Assembly (NCBI GenBank): GCA_002418865.1
Contig: DIEY01000008.1
Span: 1-49,368, forward strand
From: Bacteroidales bacterium UBA5762
GTDB lineage: Bacteria; Bacteroidota; Bacteroidia; Bacteroidales; TTA-H9
DNA length: 49,368 bases
Direction of reading: 5' to 3'
In this document: piece by piece, positions 34,268-42,969 of the stretch
Position numbering within the stretch: the first letter of the stretch is position 1
How the letters are laid out: the number at the start of each line of letters is the position of its first letter
Notes under the pieces: model-generated
Seen by the model: the letters and a program-made list of their open reading frames with translations, nothing else
Told to the model about the DNA's origin: nothing
Databases searched by the model: none
Made by a program: the position numbers and the translations under genes

Positions 34268-35659
34268 ATGAGTGAAAATGAAATGCCAATTCATCATCGC
34301 AATTTGATTCTTACGCTTATATTGATTACCTCATTTGCGAATCCTTTCATGGGGTCATCTATTAATCTTGCTTTACCTGCCATTGGTTCATATTTTGAAC
34401 TCCATGCTGTGATGATGAGTTGGGTAGCCATGTCGTTTTTATTGTCATCGGCTGTTTTGATGGTACCTTTAGGGAAGGTAGCCGATATCATTGGGCGCAA
34501 GAGAGTATTTGTTGGAGGGACAGTTTTATTTTCGTTGAGTTCGATTTTTTGTGCTATAAGCCCGAATGTAGGTCTTTTACTGGCTTCACGTGTGCTACAA
34601 GGGGCTGGAGGTGCAATGATGTTTGGGACGAATATGGCCATTATTACGGATATTTTCCCTGCCAACGAAAGAGGTAAAGCTATTGGTACTAATGTTATGG
34701 CAGTTTATTTAGGATTATCGCTTGGCCCTCTTATTGCTGGTTTCCTCGTTAAAAATTGGGGCTGGCAAAGCATTTTCTTTCTAACTGCTATTCCAGTTGC
34801 ATTTGTGGCTATTGCCATGCCCATTCTCGTAAAATCAGAATGGAAGAGTCCTCATTCAGAACAGTTTGATTGGAAAGGAGGATTCTTATATGTCATCGCC
34901 ATGTCGGCATTTATGTATGGTTTTAGTCATCTCCCGAATCACTGGGCTATTATATTGGCTTTCATTTCTTTAATTGGATTGTATTTTTTTGTAAGAATGG
35001 AGATGAGATCCGATTTTCCAGTATTCGATATGCGATTGTTGAGTCACAACCGACTATTTGCCATGTCGAATCTGGCAGCTTTACTCAATTATGCTATTAC
35101 GTTTGCCATTACTTTTATGCTGAGTCTGTATCTGCAATACGTAAAAGGTCTTAATCCACGCGATGCCGGTTTGATTCTGGTGATTCAGCCTGCAATGATG
35201 GTGATTGTATCCTATTTTTCTGGCCGTATGTCCGATGTACACGATCCGCGTATTTTAGCTTCTGCCGGCATGAGCATCATCACAATTGGCCTTTTGGCGC
35301 TCATCCCCTTGGGAACAAACTCCTCCCTCATTTATTTAATGGTAATTCTTGGTGTGATTGGAATAGGTTTTGGTTTGTTTAGCTCACCCAATACAAATGC
35401 CATCATGGGTTCGGTTGAGAAAAAGTATCTGGGGGTGGCTTCAGCAACGGTAGGTACTATGCGTCTGACCGGTCAAATGATCAGCATGGGGATTGCTACA
35501 TTAGTAGTGAATATCTTCCTTGGAGATTCCAAGATTCAAACAGAAAATTTATCATCATTCCTCCAATCGCAACGAACTACATTCATCATCTTCGTTATTT
35601 TGGGCATATTAGGTGTTTGGGCTTCAATGGCGCGTAAATCGGAAAATATTGCCAAATAA
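34268..35659 (+). CDS. MFS transporter, DHA2-type (14 TM) drug/metabolite exporter
   Basis: A 463-residue major facilitator protein with about 14 hydrophobic helices. The MFS motif A region reads GKVADIIGRKRVFVGG (~68-83), and motif C-like GAGGAMMFGTNMAIITD and the LGLSLGPLIAGFLV block follow, typical of the DHA2/EmrB-QacA group of H+-coupled exporters. The substrate is unknown. No EmrA-like partner is adjacent. The start at ATG 34268 is followed directly by charged residues and then TM1. Confidence 0.9.
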   Translation: MSENEMPIHHRNLILTLILITSFANPFMGSSINLALPAIGSYFELHAVMMSWVAMSFLLSSAVLMVPLGKVADIIGRKRVFVGGTVLFSLSSIFCAISPNVGLLLASRVLQGAGGAMMFGTNMAIITDIFPANERGKAIGTNVMAVYLGLSLGPLIAGFLVKNWGWQSIFFLTAIPVAFVAIAMPILVKSEWKSPHSEQFDWKGGFLYVIAMSAFMYGFSHLPNHWAIILAFISLIGLYFFVRMEMRSDFPVFDMRLLSHNRLFAMSNLAALLNYAITFAITFMLSLYLQYVKGLNPRDAGLILVIQPAMMVIVSYFSGRMSDVHDPRILASAGMSIITIGLLALIPLGTNSSLIYLMVILGVIGIGFGLFSSPNTNAIMGSVEKKYLGVASATVGTMRLTGQMISMGIATLVVNIFLGDSKIQTENLSSFLQSQRTTFIIFVILGILGVWASMARKSENIAK

Positions 35660-36070
35660 AAATTAAGGAATTATAAATTTCATGTTACTTTCTAAGTTTG
35701 GCTCAGAGGTTAGTAATAAAGATACCATGCCAGCTGATAACTCACAAAAAATCTTTTTTTTGATAAAAAATTGATTAATTCCCCTCAGCCCATTGAGAAT
35801 AACCTCCTGGTTTTGTATACTATTAATACAAGTTTTCCTAATTTTCTCAGGAATGCCTCGAGTTACAATATCAATGAAGACACAATTTATATGTATAGTA
35901 CTTTTTACAAATTTACTCAGCAACAAGAATTGGGAAGAAATTCTTAGGTAGCCAAAGCTAAATTAAAAATCTTTCATTCTCTCTTTTTCCGATTATCGAC
36001 GTGATTTCATAATTTCGCCGTTAAAGAATCATTCCAATTTATCAATAAATTTCATTAATCGTAATCTTTT
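35660..36070. other. 411-base intergenic region without a recognised gene
   Basis: Between the MFS and acyl-CoA synthetase genes, both on the plus strand. An 87-codon minus-strand frame exists (35663-35926), but it shows no recognisable domain or signal. I see no terminator hairpin with a convincing T-run and no repeat. The synthetase promoter presumably lies near 36000-36060. Confidence 0.4.
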
Positions 36071-38116
36071 ATGATAAATCAACAATTACTTCAGCCTGAG
36101 AGCATTGCCATTATAGGTGGTAGCAACGATATTACCAAACCCGGGGGGAAGGTATTGAAAAACCTTTTAGATCATCATTTCAAGGGGAAGCTTTATGTGG
36201 TGAATCCTAAGGAAACTAAAGTACAAGGCTTAGAATGCTATCATGATGCTCGCGATCTCCCGTCAATAGATCTCGGTATACTAGCCATTCCGGCACGTCT
36301 TTGTCCGGAATCCGTAAAGGTTTTGGCTGAAACGAAAAACACTAAGGCATTCATTATATTTTCGGCTGGGTTTCATGAAGAAAGTCAAGAAGGAGCAAGG
36401 TTGGAGCAAGAAATTGTAGAAACTGTCAATAAAACTGGTGGTTGTTTAATTGGGCCCAACTGTATTGGTGTAATGACACCATATCATACTTCGGTCTTTA
36501 CCACCCCTATTCCTGAATTAGTGCCTGATGGAGTTGATTTTATCTCTGGCAGTGGAGCCACAGCTGTTTTCATTATGGAATACGCCATCACTAATGGATT
36601 AAAATTTTCGAGTGTTTTCTCTGTAGGCAACAGTGCCCAAATTGGTGTTGAAGAGGTTCTGGAATATTTAGACATGCATTTCGATCCTTTACAGAGTTCG
36701 AAAATCAAATTATTGTACATCGAAAGCATTGAGAAGCCTGACAAACTCTTAAAACATGCTTCCTCGCTCATAAGAAAAGGATGCAGAATAGCGGCAATAA
36801 AGGCTGGGACGAGTGCCGCAGGAAGTCGTGCAGCAACTTCGCATACAGGAGCTCTTGCTAGTAGCGATACTGCCGTTGATGCACTTCTGCGTAAAGCTGG
36901 AATCGTAAGATGCTATAGTCGGCAAGAATTAGCAACTGTAGGAGGTATATTTACTCATCCACCGCTGCCGGGGAATCGTATGGCCATCATCACACATGCC
37001 GGAGGTCCTGCAGTTATGCTCACAGATGCACTCTCTAACAATGGCATAGAAATTCCTCCTCTCGAAAGTCCCGAACTTCTCTCGAAACTTTATCCGGGCT
37101 CATCTGTAGCCAATCCTATAGATTTTCTCGCCACAGGTACAGCCACTCAGCTTGCCGAAATTATTGACTACTGCGAAAACCGCTTCGAACAAATAGATGC
37201 TATGGCTGTGATTTTTGGTAGTCCCGGCCTTTTCGAAGTTTACGATGTTTACAAAGTGCTGGACGAAAAAATGCGAAGCTGTCGAAAGCCTATCTTCCCT
37301 ATCCTCACCTCCATCATCAACGTAAAAAAAGAAATAGAATATTTTATTTCACTGGGTCATGTAAACTTTCCAGAAGAAGTAGTCTTTGGTAATGCACTCA
37401 CCAAGGTTTACAATACCCCTCCTCCCGCTGCACCCCCAACCATCCTAAAAATTGACATAGACAGAATTCGAGAGGTAATTGATAGAGCATCAGCTGGATA
37501 TCTTCTTCCTCAGGATGTTCAGGAATTATTGGATGCCAGCGGCATCCCACGAGCCAAAGAAATAGTTGCCCAAAATATGGATGAAGCCTTAAAAGCAGCT
37601 CAGATTATAGGTTTTCCCTTGGTCATGAAAGTTATAGGTCCTATCCACAAAACTGATGTAGGTGGCGTTGCTCTTAATATTTCCGACATAGAACACGTAA
37701 AAGAAAACTTTATAAAACTCATCTCGATAGAAGATGCGGTGGGCGTGCTTTTTCAACCTATGCTCTATGGTACAGAGCTTTTTATAGGAGCCAATTGGGA
37801 ACCCAAATTCGGCCATCTTATCCTATGCGGAATTGGAGGCGTACTCATAGAAACTTTAAAGGATTTTTCGACTGCACTTGCACCTTTGAACCATGACGAA
37901 GCTGTTAGCATGATCCTTAACCTGAAAACTTATAGCCTTTTTAAAGGAGTAAGAGGACAAGAAGGAATTAATGAAAGCATTTTTACCAATATTTTGTTGA
38001 GAGTTTCATCATTATTACAAGCCGCTCCAGAAATTCGTGAAATGGACCTCAACCCTCTTTTAGGAAACTCGAAAAGTATTACTACGGTAGATGCCCGCAT
38101 TAGAATAGAAAAATAA
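36071..38116 (+). CDS. ADP-forming acyl-CoA (acetyl-CoA) synthetase, fused alpha-beta subunits
   Basis: A 681-residue NDP-forming acyl-CoA synthetase with both subunits in one chain. The CoA-binding Rossmann domain is at residues ~8-130 (IAIIGGSNDITKPGG, GPNCIGVM), and succinyl-CoA-ligase-like domains follow. The phospho-relay histidine is H258 in AATSHTGALASSD. The ATP-grasp domain spans ~470-681 (KVIGPIHKTDVGGVALNI, CGIGGVLIE, REMDLNPLL). It converts acyl-CoA plus ADP and phosphate to acid, CoA and ATP, an energy-conserving step for fermenters; acetyl-CoA is likely but other acyl groups are possible. Its stop is followed by a 100-base tandem repeat. Confidence 0.92.
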   Translation: MINQQLLQPESIAIIGGSNDITKPGGKVLKNLLDHHFKGKLYVVNPKETKVQGLECYHDARDLPSIDLGILAIPARLCPESVKVLAETKNTKAFIIFSAGFHEESQEGARLEQEIVETVNKTGGCLIGPNCIGVMTPYHTSVFTTPIPELVPDGVDFISGSGATAVFIMEYAITNGLKFSSVFSVGNSAQIGVEEVLEYLDMHFDPLQSSKIKLLYIESIEKPDKLLKHASSLIRKGCRIAAIKAGTSAAGSRAATSHTGALASSDTAVDALLRKAGIVRCYSRQELATVGGIFTHPPLPGNRMAIITHAGGPAVMLTDALSNNGIEIPPLESPELLSKLYPGSSVANPIDFLATGTATQLAEIIDYCENRFEQIDAMAVIFGSPGLFEVYDVYKVLDEKMRSCRKPIFPILTSIINVKKEIEYFISLGHVNFPEEVVFGNALTKVYNTPPPAAPPTILKIDIDRIREVIDRASAGYLLPQDVQELLDASGIPRAKEIVAQNMDEALKAAQIIGFPLVMKVIGPIHKTDVGGVALNISDIEHVKENFIKLISIEDAVGVLFQPMLYGTELFIGANWEPKFGHLILCGIGGVLIETLKDFSTALAPLNHDEAVSMILNLKTYSLFKGVRGQEGINESIFTNILLRVSSLLQAAPEIREMDLNPLLGNSKSITTVDARIRIEK

Positions 38117-38146
38117 GTAAACAGGGGAAAAAGCATCAAGTTAATG

Positions 38147-38246
38147 GTTAGAAAGTTAGAAAGTTCTTAAAGTTTATAAAGTTAGAAAGTTAGAAAGTTA
38201 GAAAGTTATAAAGTTGGAAAGTTGGAAAGTTTATAAAGTTGAAAAA
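38147..38246. repeat. Tandem array of ~8-9 bp GTTAGAAA-type units
   Basis: About 12 consecutive units: GTTAGAAA (five exact copies) plus GTTATAAA, GTTGGAAA (two), GTTTATAAA (two), GTTCTTAAA and a final GTTGAAAAA. It begins 30 bases after the acyl-CoA synthetase stop. The same unit type occurs, inverted, at 28-63. The following 290 bases up to mnmE are AT-rich and hold no gene I can support. Confidence 0.85.
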
Positions 38247-38536
38247 TGTATTGTAAGAGCTTGAGACATGGAGAAACAGGATCAGGAGGATAGTGATAAT
38301 ATTTCGTCCTAATGATTCTTTACACGAGATTTGTGCAATAATGATGATTGTTCACAAAAAAAGTAGTAGTAATCCTGAATTAGGATTATGAGACATGGTT
38401 TAAATTGCTATTCAAATCAAAAAGAAACAAGAGAAAATGACCAACTAATTTATTTTAAAAAAAATAAGAATTTGCGCCAATAGAGAAAAAAGAAGCAATT
38501 TAGCATTTGGAAAATTGAAACAAAAAAAGAGAAATC

Positions 38537-39958
38537 ATGGAATCCAATCTGAATACTTTATCGGAGATGTTTAAGATGGAATCAACCATTTGTGCACCAG
38601 CCACTCCTCAGGGCACAGGAGCCATTGCCATTATTCGTCTCTCAGGACCCGATACTTTTCGTATCATCGGAAAAGTATTTCAACCTTCAAAATCGGGGCT
38701 AAGAGTCGAGGACATGAAGAGTCACACGGTTCATTTGGGAAATTTTCATGATGAAGATGAAATCATAGACGAGGGCCTGCTAACAGTGTTTCTTGCACCA
38801 CATTCCTATACAGGACAAGATGTAGCTGAAATATCATGCCATGGTTCGAGGTATATTCAAAACACATTACTTGCTTTATTGATGAAGCATGGAGCGGTGA
38901 TGGCGAAACCTGGGGAATTTACCCTCAGAGCTTTTTTGAATGGGAAAATGGATTTATCTCAGGCCGAAGCCGTAGCTGACCTTGTAAATGCAGAAGCACG
39001 ATTGGCTCATCAACTCGCCATCCGACAGATGCGTGGTGGATTTTCGTCGGAAATTCAGCAAATGCGTCAAAAACTTATCGACTTTACATCTCTTATAGAA
39101 TTAGAACTCGATTTTCCGGAAGAAGACGTTGAATTTGCCAATCGCGAGCATCTGCTCGAACTACTGTGTGAAATCCGAGAAAAGCTTCACAACCTCATCG
39201 AATCATTCCGTTATGGTAATGTCATAAAACACGGAATTCCTGTTGCCATCATAGGTAAGCCCAACGTAGGGAAATCAACCTTACTTAATGCCCTTTTAAA
39301 TGAAGATAGAGCCATAGTATCCGAAATCCCGGGTACTACACGCGATAGCATAGAGGATACCATGGTTATAGAAGGAATTACTTTCCGCTTTATCGATACG
39401 GCTGGGCTTCGTCAAAGTGAAGAACCCATCGAATCGTTGGGTATAGAAAGAACCTACGAAAAAATTAATCAAGCCCGTATCATACTTTATGTTTTCGATG
39501 TAAACCAAACTACTATAGAAGAAATAAAGGAAAACCTCGAAGATTTTCAGCACCATTTAACCAACTTCGATAAAAAGTTCATTTTAGTAGCTAATAAAAT
39601 AGACCTTCTCATCGAATCGCCACGACAGTTTGCCGATTTCGTAGAACTCGATACCGTTTTCATTTCGGCCAAACGAAACGAAAACATCCAGCAGCTAACC
39701 GATTTACTCGTCAATACCGTGAATGAACAAATCAATACAGACGTTACCATCATTTCGAATGCCCGACATTTGGAAGCTATTCAGAAAACCGACCTGGCAC
39801 TTCAAAAAGTAGAATCCGATATTAAACAAAATCTCTCTCCCGATCTTCTCTCCGTAGATATTCGTTCAGCCCTTTACTATCTTGGGGAGATTACGGGCAG
39901 TATATCCAACGAAGATATACTCGAAAACATATTTAGTAAATTTTGTATCGGAAAGTAA
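38537..39958 (+). CDS. mnmE: tRNA modification GTPase MnmE (TrmE)
   Basis: MnmE, with MnmG, installs the 5-carboxymethylaminomethyl group on wobble uridine 34. The 473-residue frame has the folate-binding N-terminal domain (TICAPATPQGTGAIAIIRLSG), helical domain, inserted G domain with GKPNVGKSTLLN (G1), PGTTRDSIED, DTAGLR (G3) and NKID (G4), and the C-terminal catalytic cysteine in FCIGK. The frame opens at 38537; the in-frame ATG at 38576 fits the usual N-terminus of the family better and may be the true start. It is the last clear housekeeping gene before the accessory island. Confidence 0.95.
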   Translation: MESNLNTLSEMFKMESTICAPATPQGTGAIAIIRLSGPDTFRIIGKVFQPSKSGLRVEDMKSHTVHLGNFHDEDEIIDEGLLTVFLAPHSYTGQDVAEISCHGSRYIQNTLLALLMKHGAVMAKPGEFTLRAFLNGKMDLSQAEAVADLVNAEARLAHQLAIRQMRGGFSSEIQQMRQKLIDFTSLIELELDFPEEDVEFANREHLLELLCEIREKLHNLIESFRYGNVIKHGIPVAIIGKPNVGKSTLLNALLNEDRAIVSEIPGTTRDSIEDTMVIEGITFRFIDTAGLRQSEEPIESLGIERTYEKINQARIILYVFDVNQTTIEEIKENLEDFQHHLTNFDKKFILVANKIDLLIESPRQFADFVELDTVFISAKRNENIQQLTDLLVNTVNEQINTDVTIISNARHLEAIQKTDLALQKVESDIKQNLSPDLLSVDIRSALYYLGEITGSISNEDILENIFSKFCIGK

Positions 39959-40060
39959 TTCATCTTAACGACATATAGTCAAAAACAGATAACTTATTGA
40001 GATATTGATGTAACCTTTTAAATATCGAAATAAAAGCACAGATAACAAACAAAAAGTTTA

Positions 40061-40440
40061 ATCGAGTGGGTAAGGGGATTGCTCCCCCGCTCTCTCGCAC
40101 CGGGCAGTTTCTTCTATTAGTGTAATACTTCATAGTTTAATAAGCTGTATAAACCAAGTACATTGAACCAGGCTGTTCCCATAGCCTCACGAACCTGGGG
40201 AGTGACTGATTTACTGTAAACGATTACGTTTTGTTTTGGGGTTCTTCGCAATCCATCGTTCGCTCGCCCTCCGTTTGTCAGCCTTCTATCAGGTTTCTCT
40301 ACTTCAGCAAGCTGTCTTTGCTTATGGCTTCTTTCAGATCTGCAGACACCCACAACACCCGTTCGGCTGAGCTCACGGCCGAAGCCTTGCCATTCGCTAT
40401 CACTTCCTCCCAACCGGGTGTGTGCAAGAACTATTATCAT
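40061..40440 (-). mobile_element. Probable group II intron remnant (3' domains), minus strand
   Basis: Read on the minus strand, this stretch ends with a GGGG/CCCC hairpin (GGGGAGCAATCCCC) followed by TTACCCACTCGAT, which resembles domain VI and the 3' end of bacterial group II introns. It is preceded by AAACTGCCCGGTGCGAGAG, in the place of domain V. Upstream lies GC-richer structured sequence. No reverse transcriptase/maturase gene is present, so the element is ORF-less or decayed. Two 85-107 codon frames overlap it on opposite strands and look like by-products of the RNA structure. The assignment is by resemblance, not by covariance search. The stretches 39959-40060 and 40441-40720 are non-coding and AT-rich. 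Confidence 0.45.
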
Positions 40441-40720
40441 ACAAGAGGTAGTGGATGCCCGACATACAAATTAGTAAAACATTCGTAAACGCAACTATTT
40501 TTATTAAAAAAATAATAGTTTATCATACTGATATCATGTAATTTATCATTCAATATCCAGCATAAACTCGCAAGTGGTTTACGCAGGTTTGATATTTTGT
40601 ATTTACAAAAGTTGTATATTCGTTCCGTAAATAAGACGTTGTATGCTATGGTAGAAAGACACTTCAGCATGTAAATGACAACAAAAAATATTGATAAAGA
40701 ACTGATAAAATTTGAATTAT

Positions 40721-42460
40721 ATGTCTAAACTAAATGTTGACCAAAAAACAATAATGTTACTATTTTCGGATAAGAAATCTGATTTTCTAATCCCAGACTA
40801 CCAAAGACCATATGCGTGGGAAGAAACTCAATGTCAAACACTTTGGGATGATATTTTTTCATTTGCTTTTCCTGATAACAATTGCGACAAATTTGATAGC
40901 AATGAAGAATATTTTTTGGGCTCAATAGTTACATTTGAAAATGAGAACAATAAGCAGGAGGTAATTGACGGACAACAACGTTTGACTACATTAATGCTAC
41001 TATTACGAGCGTTTTATGCCAAATTTGGCAATATGCAAGACGAAAAATCAAAAAGCACACAAAAGAGGATTTCTCAATGCTTGTGGAAAACAAATGAGTT
41101 TGGAGAAGCGAATTTGAATGTTTTGAAAATTGACTCTGAAGTTGCCACAGACAATGACAAAGAAGAGTTTCTTGATATTCTAAAAACGGGTAATGTAAAC
41201 AAAGAGCAACAAAGTAATTACGCTAAGAATTATCGGTTTTTTCAGGAAAAAATTGATGCCTTTTTAAATGAATATCCTTCTTATTTTGCTTATTTGCCTG
41301 CAAGAATTCTCGGGAATTGCATTCTTTTGCCTGTTGAAGCAGAATCCCAAGATACCGCGTTAAGAATCTTTTCAACCTTAAACGACAGAGGTCTTCCTCT
41401 TTCTGATGCAGATATTTTCAAAGCACAATTTTATAAGTATTATAGTGTCAAAAGCGCAAAGGAATCTTTTATCGAGCAATGGAAAGAACTTGAAGAAGTT
41501 TGTGGAAGGATTTTTCGGCCTTTAAATGGTACTCCTATGGATGAACTATTTACAAGGTACATGTATTTCATACGTGCGAAACAAGGAAATAAATCAAGTA
41601 CAACTGAGGCTCTTCGAAAGTTTTATGAAAAAGACAAGTATTCAATACTTAAGAAAGATGAAACATTGCCAAATCTTAAAATTTTAGCAAATTTTTGGAA
41701 TGATGTCTATCATCAAAATCCTGATAGATTTTCAAATAGTATTCTGAAAAAGCTTTTTGTCCTTAATTATGCCCCTAATGGTATGTGGACTTACTTTTTG
41801 TCGGTATATTTTCTGCAAAACAAAGATGAAAATGAGCAATTAGAGGAGAATAAATTAGATAATTTTTTAACGAAAATAATTGCTTTTGTTTGGGCATATT
41901 CTTTTACAAATCCAGGTGTAAATGCTCTCCGTACACCTGTTTATGCTGAAATGATTAATATTGTAACTGGGAAAGCAGTAAATTTTGCTGACTTCAAGTT
42001 TGACGAAAATACTCTTTCAACGGCAATTACAAATTTCGAATTTAAAAATGGAAGACCTATAACAAAATCAATGCTTACTTGGTGGGCTTTTAATAACGAT
42101 CTTCAATCATTGCCAACATTTAACACTACCTTTGAAATTGAACATATTTTTGCCAAAAAAAGACAAGAAAATGATAAGTCACTTCAAAATATTAAAAACC
42201 TTGAATCTCTTGGTAATAAAGCAATACTTGAAGAGAAAATTAATATAAGAGCATCGGATTATAGATTTACAGACAAAATCAAATATTATCAAGGATTTAC
42301 TAATGATAAGGGACAATCTAAACAAGGAACAATAAATGCAGAATTATTAAATCTTGCGACTTCAAAAAGTGATTTTACAGAAAAAGATATTGAGAATAGA
42401 AATCGTAAAATTATTGATGGATTTATCTTATTTCTTAAAGAGAATGAATTACTTAAATGA
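40721..42460 (+). CDS. DUF262/DUF1524 (GmrSD-type) protein, putative anti-phage restriction nuclease
   Basis: A 579-residue protein with an N-terminal DUF262 domain, ParB/Srx-like, showing FLIPDYQRPYAWEE (22-35) and VIDGQQRLTT (81-90). The family uses these for nucleotide binding/hydrolysis. The C-terminal DUF1524 HNH-like region has EIEHIFAKK (472-480, His475) and a downstream NLESLGNKAIL block. This is the single-chain fusion arrangement of GmrS and GmrD, type IV enzymes that cut modified (glucosylated) phage DNA; the exact target here is unknown. An in-frame TTG at 40712 is less likely as start. It sits between an intron-like element and a toxin-antitoxin pair, in an AT-rich, atypical stretch. 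Confidence 0.85.
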   Translation: MSKLNVDQKTIMLLFSDKKSDFLIPDYQRPYAWEETQCQTLWDDIFSFAFPDNNCDKFDSNEEYFLGSIVTFENENNKQEVIDGQQRLTTLMLLLRAFYAKFGNMQDEKSKSTQKRISQCLWKTNEFGEANLNVLKIDSEVATDNDKEEFLDILKTGNVNKEQQSNYAKNYRFFQEKIDAFLNEYPSYFAYLPARILGNCILLPVEAESQDTALRIFSTLNDRGLPLSDADIFKAQFYKYYSVKSAKESFIEQWKELEEVCGRIFRPLNGTPMDELFTRYMYFIRAKQGNKSSTTEALRKFYEKDKYSILKKDETLPNLKILANFWNDVYHQNPDRFSNSILKKLFVLNYAPNGMWTYFLSVYFLQNKDENEQLEENKLDNFLTKIIAFVWAYSFTNPGVNALRTPVYAEMINIVTGKAVNFADFKFDENTLSTAITNFEFKNGRPITKSMLTWWAFNNDLQSLPTFNTTFEIEHIFAKKRQENDKSLQNIKNLESLGNKAILEEKINIRASDYRFTDKIKYYQGFTNDKGQSKQGTINAELLNLATSKSDFTEKDIENRNRKIIDGFILFLKENELLK

Positions 42461-42517
42461 CAACAAATTGAATATATTTAACAACAAACCACAGCACACA
42501 ACATCGTGTATAAAAAA

Positions 42518-42601
42518 TTGGGGTTGAAGTGGTTAAATCGAGCGTTCTGCCACACATTGGCGTTTGTGTCGGCGGATAGGAACGAAGCCCGCAATCCCCA
42601 A
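42518..42601. repeat. Long imperfect palindrome with three nested stems
   Basis: Three nested stems fit one extended hairpin. TTGGGGTTG (42518-42526) pairs with CAATCCCCAA (42592-42601, one bulge). CGTTC (42543-42547) pairs with GAACG (42580-42584). GCCACACA (42549-42556) pairs with TGTGTCGGC (42565-42573, one bulged C), closing on an 8-base loop. It lies between the DUF262 gene and the yefM-yoeB operon. It is GC-richer than its neighbours and non-coding. It could be a cassette-type recombination site, a replicated repeat or a structured RNA. Confidence 0.7.
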
Positions 42602-42670
42602 CTGCATATAGTTCCGTCCGTTACCACACAGTTTAAAAGAACCGTTGAAAGATTTGTTTTTCTAAAATAA

Positions 42671-42700
42671 TGTACTTAAATTTGTACGTATTAATGTACA
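42671..42700 (+). promoter_or_regulatory. YefM-YoeB-type operator over the toxin-antitoxin promoter
   Basis: Three TGTAC cores begin at 42671, 42683 and 42695, each exactly 12 bases apart; the last is the full palindrome TGTACA. A TAAATTTG -7 element (42677-42684) lies between the first and second. In E. coli, YefM binds TGTACA-containing palindromes over its own promoter, so an autoregulatory operator is a strong inference. It ends 17 bases before the antitoxin start. Confidence 0.75.
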
Positions 42701-42717
42701 AAATAAACAAATAGACT

Positions 42718-42969
42718 ATGATAACAACAACAATCTCAGATTTCAGAAAAGATATTAAAAAGTATCTTGACAATGTTACTCTAAATTTTGAAACCTTGAT
42801 AATTAACAGAGGAAAAGATACTGGAGTTGTAGTTATGTCGATTGATGAATATAATTCTTTAAATGCAACTCAGCATGAATTATCATCAAAGACGAATGAG
42901 AGGAGACTTGATTCTGCCATAGAAAAACTAAGAAGTGGTAATTCCTTCCAAAAAGAACTATTAGACTAA
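42718..42969 (+). CDS. yefM: Type II antitoxin, YefM/Phd family
   Basis: An 83-residue antitoxin. The N-terminal half (MITTTISDFRKDIKKYLDNV..., VVVMSIDEYNSLNAT) is the Phd/YefM DNA-binding and dimerisation domain. The C-terminal part (KTNERRLDSAIEKLRSGNSF) should wrap and neutralise the toxin. The stop codon overlaps the toxin ATG by one base (TAATG), implying translational coupling. Its own operator lies just upstream. Confidence 0.92.
   Translation: MITTTISDFRKDIKKYLDNVTLNFETLIINRGKDTGVVVMSIDEYNSLNATQHELSSKTNERRLDSAIEKLRSGNSFQKELLD

Noticed and set aside
34082..34297. 71-codon hydrophobic minus-strand frame between the GT2 and MFS genes
   Set aside because: It overlaps the start of the MFS gene and has the AT-rich, hydrophobic look of intergenic DNA; no promoter or homologous family is apparent.
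35663..35926. 87-codon minus-strand frame between the MFS and acyl-CoA synthetase genes
   Set aside because: No signal peptide, motif or family likeness; kept as intergenic.
38147..38246. CRISPR array
   Set aside because: Units are 8-9 bp in direct contact with no spacers and no cas genes nearby.
40117..40440. 107-codon minus-strand frame downstream of mnmE
   Set aside because: It lies in the intron-like structured region, overlaps an 85-codon frame on the other strand, and its composition (many R, G, S, T) resembles translated structured RNA, not a protein family.
42518..42601. Classical integron attC site
   Set aside because: A GTTAAAT fits the R' core, but I find no matching RYYYAAC partner at the right end and no integron integrase in the window; called only a palindrome.
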